Source: Nitrososphaerota archaeon (lineage in GTDB: Archaea; Thermoproteota; Nitrososphaeria; Nitrososphaerales; JACPRH01). Taken from it: a DNA stretch of 5,361 bases. Where the stretch lies: positions 1 to 5,361 of the forward strand of contig JARPAQ010000121.1 of the NCBI GenBank assembly GCA_029460375.1. Direction: 5' to 3'. The translations under genes were made by a program, and so were the position numbers. The notes beneath the pieces were generated by a model that was given only the letters and a program-made list of their open reading frames with translations, ran no database searches and had not been told where the DNA came from. How positions within the stretch are numbered: the first letter of the stretch is position 1; each line of letters opens with the position of its first letter. This document shows positions 1 through 3,843 of this stretch, piece after piece.

Positions 1-1
1 A

Positions 2-112
2 CAACTCTAAGACCGTCCTGAATACTGCGTTGTAGCTGCTTAGTATTCCTTTGGGTAAAATATGGATTACTATTACCTTTGAAGAAGCCTTCGTGAAAGT
101 TTGAGTACCTGT
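2..112 (-). CDS. Possible partial reading frame after the DsrE-like gene (start unclear)
   Basis: Reading leftward from the DsrE-like stop (TAG, 113-115), the same frame stays open for 37 codons to the window edge. The peptide includes KVIVIHILPKG followed by a helix-like stretch, SYNAVFRTVLEL. A beta strand, a KG turn and a helix is how DsrE-type proteins begin, so this may be the start of a third gene in the sulfur-relay operon. No ATG or GTG lies in frame. The best-placed codon is ACG at 92-94, one base from ATG, in front of KASSKVIV. The DsrE-like protein already ends in the usual family way, so readthrough of TAG is less likely than a new gene with an odd or mutated start. Thirty-seven open codons can occur by chance, so this is a weak call. 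Confidence 0.25.
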
Positions 113-601
113 CTATATGAAGAGCGTCACATCCGCATCTACAGCCCAGTCTAGATATGTCGAAGCTCCGATTATGTCATCCACTTCAGGTATCAAATCC
201 TCCTTACTTACATTCATTAGACCCATAGTGGGAGAGCAAGCGTGAATACGCACACCAGCCTCCTTGGCAGACTTTATCATCTCACGAACAGTCGGCCAAT
301 ACTTCTTTATCCGCCCCTTCATCATCGAAGTGGCAAGGCTTGTCATACCGGGAAGCATTCCAAGTATGTTCGGCATACCTAGGTCAGGGTTTCCGACGGA
401 TGCAAGCTTCGGAGAATCAAACTTCTTGTTCAAGAGATTCAGACCCCAGAATGTGAAGTAGAGATCTACCTTCATATCCATAGCTGCCGCAGTCGTCGCC
501 AGTATCAAAGGCGGATACGCCATATCCAGCGTGCCCTTCGATATGACTAGGACTACGTGTTTCTTCTTTTGAGTCTTCTTCGCTTTACTCCTTTTTGACA
601 T
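113..601 (-). CDS. DsrE/DsrF/DrsH-like family sulfur-relay protein
   Basis: The 162-residue product matches the DsrE-like family that includes archaeal DsrE2-type proteins (DrsE_2). Visible marks are a basic N-terminus (residues 2-14), a first strand ending VISKGTLDMAYP (about 19-30), the segment LYFTFWGLNLL (about 47-57), and a strand with one conserved cysteine in HACSPTMGLM (Cys122). The C-terminus, ADVTLFI, is typical. Family members carry persulfide or thiosulfonate sulfur on this cysteine and exchange it with TusA in the cytoplasm. The gene overlaps the end of tusA by 17 bp, so the two are almost certainly co-transcribed and translationally coupled. I chose ATG at 601, which has GGAAG just upstream and gives the basic start MSKRSK. 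An in-frame ATG at 616 would add five residues and has GAGG directly against it. The family call is firm. The sulfur donor and acceptor are inferred. Confidence 0.88.
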   Translation of the reverse strand: MSKRSKAKKTQKKKHVVLVISKGTLDMAYPPLILATTAAAMDMKVDLYFTFWGLNLLNKKFDSPKLASVGNPDLGMPNILGMLPGMTSLATSMMKGRIKKYWPTVREMIKSAKEAGVRIHACSPTMGLMNVSKEDLIPEVDDIIGASTYLDWAVDADVTLFI

Positions 602-824
602 ATATCTTCCACACATCCTCTTCAGTTTCAGAAGAGATGTACGTGTTGCCAGTATGTTTAGCCCAGGCCCTTATATCTGAGTCGGCTCCAGGGTCAGTTA
701 CCAAGATCTCTAGTATTTGTCCTGCGGTTAGCTTGTCCATCTCTACCTTTGTTTTCAGTACAGGTTGAGGGCATAGCATTCCTTTTGTATCTAGAGTATG
801 GTCAGGTTTGAGATTCGTCGCCAT
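585..824 (-). CDS. tusA: TusA-family sulfurtransferase (sulfur carrier)
   Basis: The 79-residue product has the full TusA/SirA-like fold signature: strand HTLDTKGMLCPQPVLKTK with the CPxP motif (Cys18-Pro-Gln-Pro21), then a helix, then strand GQILEILVTDPGADSDI, a second helix RAWAKHTG, and closing strands (about 61-77). In the family, the CPxP cysteine accepts a persulfide and hands it to partners in tRNA thiolation, cofactor assembly or dissimilatory sulfur oxidation. The partner here is probably the DsrE-like protein encoded in the overlapping downstream gene. Pairs of TusA and DsrE genes in archaea are linked to sulfur trafficking around heterodisulfide-reductase-like complexes, but no hdr gene is visible in this window. 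Length is normal for the family. ATG at 824 gives a sensible N-terminus; no Shine-Dalgarno site precedes it, and the gene probably has its own promoter upstream. Confidence 0.93.
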   Translation of the reverse strand: MATNLKPDHTLDTKGMLCPQPVLKTKVEMDKLTAGQILEILVTDPGADSDIRAWAKHTGNTYISSETEEDVWKIYVKKE

Positions 825-861
825 CTTTTAGTAATACCGTGATAAAAATGGTTAGCCATAC

Positions 862-880
862 TATATTAAGTTTATACGCC
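862..880 (-). promoter_or_regulatory. Candidate archaeal TATA region for the tusA-dsrE operon
   Basis: On the minus strand this stretch reads GGCGTATAAACTTAATATA, with two overlapping TATA-like cores. The core nearer the gene (centre about 866) predicts a transcript start near 839 and a leader of about 15 nt before the tusA ATG. The other (centre about 874) predicts a start near 847. Neither leader has a Shine-Dalgarno site. Which core is used cannot be decided here. Confidence 0.4.
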
Positions 881-891
881 GTATTTTGGTG

Positions 892-896
892 AAAAA
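892..896 (-). terminator. Possible T-tract terminator after the 93-residue gene
   Basis: On the minus strand a run of five T, preceded by AAAA, lies about 50 nt beyond the stop of the 948-1229 gene and before the tusA promoter. Archaeal termination often needs only a short T-run. No hairpin is associated with it. The placement between two separately promoted genes is the main support. Confidence 0.22.
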
Positions 897-947
897 TTTT
901 GATGATCTCTGATTTGTAATGAGCCTAGTTGAAGAGATTATGCTTCT

Positions 948-1229
948 TTAGAGCCTGTTTGAAACGTGCTTCCATTCGTCTACCGGTGTTATCTTGGTCT
1001 CACCCAGTTTAAGCAGGGGTCGGAGAAAGCTCAGTAGGTTGTCGTGCTCCTGTGCTTCGAAGAATATGTATGCTATGTGTTCTGTCGGCGCCACATAGAT
1101 CTTTATCAACTTACATCCATGTTTTTCAGCAGATTCTTCGGATAATGCTGTTTGGAACTTCTTCACCAGATCTGGGTTGTTAGCTGGACACCTTTCTGAA
1201 AGATGGGTATGAGTCGCCAAAAAGATCAT
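948..1229 (-). CDS. Small conserved-type protein, probable ferredoxin-like alpha/beta fold (function unknown)
   Basis: The 93-residue product starts with strand MIFLATHTH, then ERCPANNPDLVKKFQTALSEESAEKHG (a helix), strand CKLIKIYVAP, strand HIAYIFFEAQ, helix HDNLLSFLRPLLKLG and strand KITPV. This beta-alpha-beta-beta-alpha-beta order is that of small dimeric ferredoxin-fold proteins of the DUF3303 or GYD type. I recognise the style but cannot name the family with certainty. The clustered His7, His9 and Cys14, plus His37 and Cys39, could bind metal or serve in thiol chemistry; that is inference. I chose ATG at 1229 instead of the longer frame from 1289 because a BRE/TATA promoter lies inside the extra 20 codons and predicts a transcript starting at this ATG, and because the extension does not fit the fold. 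It lies just upstream of tusA-dsrE, about 120 bp away, so a sulfur-related role is possible. Confidence 0.72.
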   Translation of the reverse strand: MIFLATHTHLSERCPANNPDLVKKFQTALSEESAEKHGCKLIKIYVAPTEHIAYIFFEAQEHDNLLSFLRPLLKLGETKITPVDEWKHVSNRL

Positions 1230-1252
1230 ATGCCAACTACACGTTGACTGCG

Positions 1253-1267
1253 TATATATTCCTTTTT
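1253..1267 (-). promoter_or_regulatory. BRE/TATA promoter for the 93-residue gene (leaderless)
   Basis: The minus strand reads AAAAAGGAATATATA: a purine-rich BRE (1261-1267) followed by a TATA box (1253-1260). The TATA centre is 27 bp from the first base of the ATG at 1229. That is the standard archaeal TATA-to-start distance and predicts a leaderless mRNA. The element decides the start codon of the gene. Confidence 0.65.
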
Positions 1268-1316
1268 GCACTATTACACTTGTTGACATTTGTCAGCTTA
1301 GCTTATGCGGAAACGC

Positions 1317-1676
1317 CTATTCAACGACTCTACTTCTAACAATCATAAACGTAGCCAAGCCAGCTATCAAAGCCACTGCAAAGGGTGTTCCTAAATTTAC
1401 CGGGTCTATAGTGGTGAAAACTTCCAATCCACTACCCTCCTCTATAGAGGCGAAAGCCTGCTCTTCCGAAGGCGCCGCTTCTATATCCAGAGATCTTTCA
1501 CCCTGTGCATCCCCGATCTTCGGCGCAAGTTCTTCAACCGGTGCCTCTGCTTGGATGGTGGTCGAGGTTTGGTTGAGCGTGCTGAGGGTTGCTAAGCCTA
1601 CTGTCATGCTAACGGCCAGGATTACCCCTAGTATAGTGTTCAGAAGTAATCTGTTTCTGCCGTTCATCTTCATCAT
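1317..1676 (-). CDS. Small acidic membrane protein, two terminal membrane segments (unknown)
   Basis: I do not recognise this 119-residue protein. It has a basic N-terminus (MMKMNGRNR), a hydrophobic segment (about 10-33) that acts as a signal anchor or signal peptide, and a low-complexity acidic stretch (about 43-82) rich in Glu, Asp, Ala and Pro. A second hydrophobic segment follows (about 97-113, PFAVALIAGLATFMIV), then a basic-led tail, RSRVVE. If the first segment is cleaved, this would be a surface protein held by a C-terminal anchor; if not, an extracytoplasmic acidic loop between two helices. Both models place the acidic region outside the cell. Three in-frame ATGs (1676, 1673, 1667) compete; the first follows GAGAG directly. 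It lies 87 bp downstream of a membrane-anchored wHTH regulator gene but seems to have its own promoter. The real-gene call rests on its clear topology and on its position. Confidence 0.72.
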   Translation of the reverse strand: MMKMNGRNRLLLNTILGVILAVSMTVGLATLSTLNQTSTTIQAEAPVEELAPKIGDAQGERSLDIEAAPSEEQAFASIEEGSGLEVFTTIDPVNLGTPFAVALIAGLATFMIVRSRVVE

Positions 1677-1719
1677 CTCTCTCTTTGAGTGTTCCTCACT
1701 TATTGTAATGGATGTTAGG

Positions 1720-1728
1720 CGATATAAT
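1720..1728 (-). promoter_or_regulatory. Candidate TATA box for the acidic membrane protein gene
   Basis: The minus strand reads CATTATATC, with its centre near 1724. This predicts a start near 1698 and a leader of about 22 nt that contains GAGGA and GAGAG before the first ATG. There is no strong purine BRE, so this is a moderate call. Confidence 0.35.
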
Positions 1729-1763
1729 GCTAGAGTTTAGAACAGTGCGGCTGGCTCTTTTCT

Positions 1764-2213
1764 TCATATTGGTCGCCTCTTCCATATTCTCCATGTCTCG
1801 TACCAGAAGATCACGCAGCCCGCTAGGACGAAGCCTAGTGCGAAGATGTTAAGAGAACTATAAGATACAGCTAGGTATAGTATGAGTAGGGTTGTGAAGA
1901 AGGTTGCGTAGAAGGAGTATCGTGGAAGCATAAACCGCCCCACCTTAGTGAAGACCTGCAGAACACCGACTTCTACCATTTCCGTTAGGTAGTAGCGGCC
2001 GTAAGCATCCTTATCGACTACCTTCAGATCCATAAGCTTCTCAAGGTGGTGCGACGCGACGCTTGGGCTGGACATATTTAACCCGCGTTGAATTTCACGG
2101 ACACCTACCGGGTTATTGGCTTTTAGAAGATACCAGTAGACGTGGAGAGTTTTGCCTTTGAGCTTAGCCTCTATCTCCCTCAACCTGTCCTTATCTGAAC
2201 CTGCATCTGCCAA
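1764..2213 (-). CDS. Membrane-anchored winged-helix transcriptional regulator
   Basis: The 149-residue product has a winged-helix DNA-binding domain at about residues 20-80: helix VREIQRGLN, recognition helix SSPSVASHHLEKLMDL, and wing DKDAYGRYYLT. Two membrane helices follow (about 101-117 and 122-138), then a basic tail, WKRRPI. This arrangement of an ArsR/MarR-like wHTH followed by two helices is common in archaea, where the regulator is tethered to the inner face of the membrane; ligands are generally unknown. The start is TTG at 2213. An in-frame TGA lies four codons upstream and no in-frame ATG occurs before the recognition helix, so TTG is the first usable codon. A purine BRE and AT-rich box at 2241-2258 would start the transcript only a few bases before it. 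Possible targets are its own promoter and the acidic membrane protein gene next to it. Confidence 0.87.
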   Translation of the reverse strand: MADAGSDKDRLREIEAKLKGKTLHVYWYLLKANNPVGVREIQRGLNMSSPSVASHHLEKLMDLKVVDKDAYGRYYLTEMVEVGVLQVFTKVGRFMLPRYSFYATFFTTLLILYLAVSYSSLNIFALGFVLAGCVIFWYETWRIWKRRPI

Positions 2214-2240
2214 AGCTGGACAACCTCACCCTATACGTCT

Positions 2241-2258
2241 AAACTAATAATCCTTCTT
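2241..2258 (-). promoter_or_regulatory. BRE/TATA promoter for the membrane-anchored wHTH gene
   Basis: The minus strand reads AAGAAGGATTATTAGTTT: a purine BRE (2251-2258) and an AT-rich TATA-like box. The predicted start is near 2220, only about 7 nt before the TTG start, so the GGTGAGG at 2222-2228 would fall outside the transcript. The BRE resembles those of the genes at 948-1229 and 3844-4812. Confidence 0.42.
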
Positions 2259-2290
2259 GACGTTTTCCAAAGACGGCTTAATACTCTATA

Positions 2291-2836
2291 TCAAGCTTTG
2301 ATTAGCCAGAGGAAGGTCAAATATAATAAGAGGAAAATAACTCCACCTGAAAAAGAAGCAGACCATACCTGCCATGAAGCAAATACACGACCACCAAATA
2401 GATTTATGGATCTAAAAAGATATTCATGCATTTTCTTCACTTTCCATTGCTCCTCCCAATTTTCCAATGCAAGTTTAATCAAATCTTGAATGATTAAATT
2501 ACGAATAGTCTCTAGCTTAACTTGTTCATACTTGATAGAATTCAAGAAGTTGCTAATATTACCGTAAAAGAGGAACCGACCGATTATGAATGTAAGTGCC
2601 GCCCCAGACAAAATGATCGTTGACCCGTTGGCTATAGACTGCCCTATATTTGCAAAATCTAAATTCAAATTTAGAGAAACTTGTATGTAGATTAATCCCC
2701 AAGCGAAGAGTAAAATTGCATGGGTAATAAGTTGCTGCGAAAAAGAGGAATGCAACGACGCTCGCATGTGTAGAAACTCTTCCCTAGCCTCAGGTAGGTC
2801 CTTGCTATGCATATTGACTGTCTCTCTTCGGTTCAC
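2291..2836 (-). CDS. Unknown membrane protein, about three membrane helices
   Basis: I do not recognise the family of this 181-residue protein. It has a charged N-terminal region (about 1-33), helices at about 36-54 (ITHAILLFAWGLIYIQVSL) and 70-90 (ending FIIGRFLFYG), and a soluble, probably helical, charged central region at about 95-155 containing LENWEEQWKVKK. A last helix lies at about 160-179 (GGVIFLLLYLTFLWLI). The frame opens with GTG at 2836. An internal ATG at 2812 (residue 9) has GAGAGA nine bases upstream and fits a TATA-like TTTTAA at 2849-2854, so the true product may be 173 residues. Base use is visibly more AT-rich than in the genes to its left. It is divergent from the tail tube gene with about 135 bp between them. 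A functional link, for example as a membrane docking or immunity partner, is speculation. Confidence 0.68.
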   Translation of the reverse strand: MNRRETVNMHSKDLPEAREEFLHMRASLHSSFSQQLITHAILLFAWGLIYIQVSLNLNLDFANIGQSIANGSTIILSGAALTFIIGRFLFYGNISNFLNSIKYEQVKLETIRNLIIQDLIKLALENWEEQWKVKKMHEYLFRSINLFGGRVFASWQVWSASFSGGVIFLLLYLTFLWLIKA

Positions 2837-2837
2837 A

Positions 2838-2853
2838 TTTAACTATTGTTAAA
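2838..2853. promoter_or_regulatory. Inverted repeat TTTAAC-TATT-GTTAAA at the start of the unknown membrane protein gene
   Basis: There are perfect 6-bp arms (2838-2843 and 2848-2853) around a 4-bp spacer. The repeat sits directly before the GTG at 2836 and overlaps the TATA-like TTTTAA (minus strand, 2849-2854). The position suits an operator that would block the pre-initiation complex. The arms are AT-rich, so chance is a real alternative. Confidence 0.33.
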
Positions 2854-2918
2854 AGCACACCTACTAAGATGTCCCTACCCGACATATCACTCCCATGCTA
2901 GCAAGTCAACCATAATCC

Positions 2919-2926
2919 TTAAATTG
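2919..2926 (+). promoter_or_regulatory. Candidate TATA box for the tail tube gene
   Basis: The sequence TTAAATTG has its centre near 2922 and predicts a transcript start near 2949. This gives a leader of about 24 nt that carries the Shine-Dalgarno site at 2961-2967. An alternative AT-rich box at 2942-2954 would give a leaderless start, but the good Shine-Dalgarno site argues for a leadered transcript. Confidence 0.33.
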
Positions 2927-2960
2927 ATAGACACAAAAAAGTTAATTAAATTTACTACCA

Positions 2961-2967
2961 AGAGGTG
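2961..2967 (+). promoter_or_regulatory. Shine-Dalgarno site that selects the tail tube start
   Basis: AGAGGTG ends 5 nt before the second of two adjacent ATGs (2973) and only 2 nt before the first (2970). The spacing favours 2973. It is the clearest ribosome binding site in the window and sets this gene apart from neighbours that look leaderless. Confidence 0.6.
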
Positions 2968-2972
2968 TAATG

Positions 2973-3491
2973 ATGCCCCAATTTAGTGTGAATCCAAACC
3001 GCTTTGACCCTTACAAACAATTCAAGTGGCGTGTCAAGTGGGATGGTAAATACGTCGCCGGCATTAGCCAAGTTAGTGAGCTCATTCGGAGGACAGAAGT
3101 GGTCCATCACCGCGAGGGCGGCGATCCCAGTATATCTCGAAAATCTCCTGGCAAAACGACCTACGAACCTATAGTTCTGGTAAGAGGCCTCACTCACGAC
3201 TCGGAATTTGAGAAATGGGCGAAGCAAGTGTGGAATTATGGTGCCGGCCTAGGTTCAGAAGTTTCGCTTAAAGACTTTCGGAAGGACATCATATTGGAAT
3301 TGTACAACGAGGCTGGACAAAAAGTCATGGCGTGGCTAATCTTTCGATGCTGGCCTTCCGAGTATATAGCGCTCGGAAAGCTTGATGCAACAAACGTCAG
3401 CGTTGCTTTTGAGTCTCTAACTCTTCAAAATGAAGGATGGGAACGTGATGAAAGCGTTACAGAGCCTAGTGAACCATCATCTAGCCCTTGA
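2973..3491 (+). CDS. Phage-type tail tube protein (T4 gp19 / eCIS inner tube family)
   Basis: The 172-residue product follows the gp19-like tube family (phage_T4_gp19, Afp1/Pvc1-type) along its whole length. Visible blocks are DPYKQFKWRVKWDGKYVAGISQVSEL (about 12-37), EVVHHREGG (42-50), RKSPGKTTYEPIVLVRGLTHDSEFEKWAKQV (56-86), DFRKDIILELYNEAGQKVMAWLIFRCWPSEY (101-131), and KLDATNVSVAFESLTLQNEGWE (136-157). These correspond to the family pattern of DPY, a VxGxSxVS turn, an REG loop, RKxPGxxxY, RGxTxDxE, the xxGxxVxxWxxxxxWP strand and an LxAxxxxVxxExLxLxxEG end. The family forms hexameric rings that stack into the inner tube of contractile tails and extracellular injection systems. An acidic Ser/Pro tail (158-172, ESVTEPSEPSSSP) is added. 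It is full length and shows no frameshift. No other tail gene is visible nearby. The start is set by the Shine-Dalgarno site; ATG at 2970 would add one Met. Confidence 0.88.
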   Translation: MPQFSVNPNRFDPYKQFKWRVKWDGKYVAGISQVSELIRRTEVVHHREGGDPSISRKSPGKTTYEPIVLVRGLTHDSEFEKWAKQVWNYGAGLGSEVSLKDFRKDIILELYNEAGQKVMAWLIFRCWPSEYIALGKLDATNVSVAFESLTLQNEGWERDESVTEPSEPSSSP

Positions 3492-3769
3492 AAGATCATT
3501 CTTCATGTCCCTTAAGCACTGTGTATTTTCAGCCAAGAACTAAATAATTTTGAAATAAAATGATTTCCATAGGAGTGTGTAGTGCGAACGCCTCACAGGA
3601 TTACTGGTGATGCAGGGACGTTAAAATGTCACGCACTATAGATGTGTCTTTCATCGTCACTATTAATCCAGTCAGAATGGATTCTTGAACGCTGCCACAC
3701 TAAATCCTTATCAGGCTGACAGTTAAATTATGAAATACTGAAGAAACTTCTCCTTCCTCTTGGAGTTAA
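3492..3769. other. Gene-poor stretch between the tail tube gene and the reductase regulatory region
   Basis: I see no credible gene on either strand here. The structures I can point to are weak: a 7-bp inverted repeat, TAGTGCG (3580-3586) and CGCACTA (3632-3638), 45 bp apart, and a small hairpin with 6-bp arms, AATCCA (3665-3670) and TGGATT (3678-3683), around a 7-nt loop. A 20-codon frame at 3626-3688 has no family signs. The AT-rich sequence may be the degraded remainder of a gene, an unrecognised small RNA, or plain spacer. No T-run terminator is evident just after the tube gene. Confidence 0.5.
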
Positions 3770-3798
3770 TTATCTGTGTACAGATAAATATCTAGATA
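3770..3798. promoter_or_regulatory. Tandem operator-like array of TATCT/AGATA half-sites upstream of the reductase promoter
   Basis: The first element is an inverted repeat with perfect 8-bp arms, TTATCTGT-GT-ACAGATAA (3770-3787). The second is a perfect 10-bp palindrome, TATCTAGATA (3789-3798). Both share the half-site TATCT/AGATA, giving four half-sites at 3771-3775, 3782-3786, 3789-3793 and 3794-3798. The array ends 6 bp before the BRE of the reductase promoter, where an archaeal activator would bind to help TBP and TFB, or a repressor would interfere. Candidate binders are the CARF-like/wHTH protein and the membrane-anchored wHTH protein of this window, or a redox regulator encoded elsewhere. 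Confidence 0.6.
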
Positions 3799-3804
3799 AA
3801 AGAA

Positions 3805-3819
3805 GGAAAAGGGTTTATT
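3805..3819 (+). promoter_or_regulatory. BRE/TATA promoter of the thioredoxin-reductase-like gene (leaderless)
   Basis: A purine BRE, GGAAAAGGG (3805-3813), runs into the TATA box TTTATT (3814-3819). The TATA centre lies about 27 bp before the A of the ATG at 3844, so transcription should begin at or within a base of the start codon. The AGGT at 3838-3841 would then not serve as a ribosome binding site. Confidence 0.65.
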
Positions 3820-3843
3820 CCCCCTGTACTATACACCAGGTAT

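Noticed and set aside
113..115. TAG of the DsrE-like gene read as pyrrolysine
   Set aside because: The protein already ends with the typical family C-terminus, and TAG also ends the reductase and the acidic membrane protein genes, so ordinary termination is the simpler reading.
1230..1289. N-terminal extension of the 93-residue gene
   Set aside because: It contains the BRE/TATA promoter of the gene and does not fit the fold, so translation most likely starts at 1229.
1411..1740. 109-codon plus-strand frame over the acidic membrane protein gene
   Set aside because: The Ser/Ala-rich peptide is what the complement of the acidic, repetitive gene gives. The minus-strand gene has clear membrane topology and a promoter.
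2955..3227. 90-codon frame on the minus strand over the tail tube gene
   Set aside because: It is antisense to a gene with strong family signatures, and its own peptide shows no recognisable domain.
3626..3688. 20-codon frame MSRTIDVSF... in the gap after the tube gene
   Set aside because: It is too short to judge, has no ribosome binding site or well-placed promoter, and has no recognisable motif.
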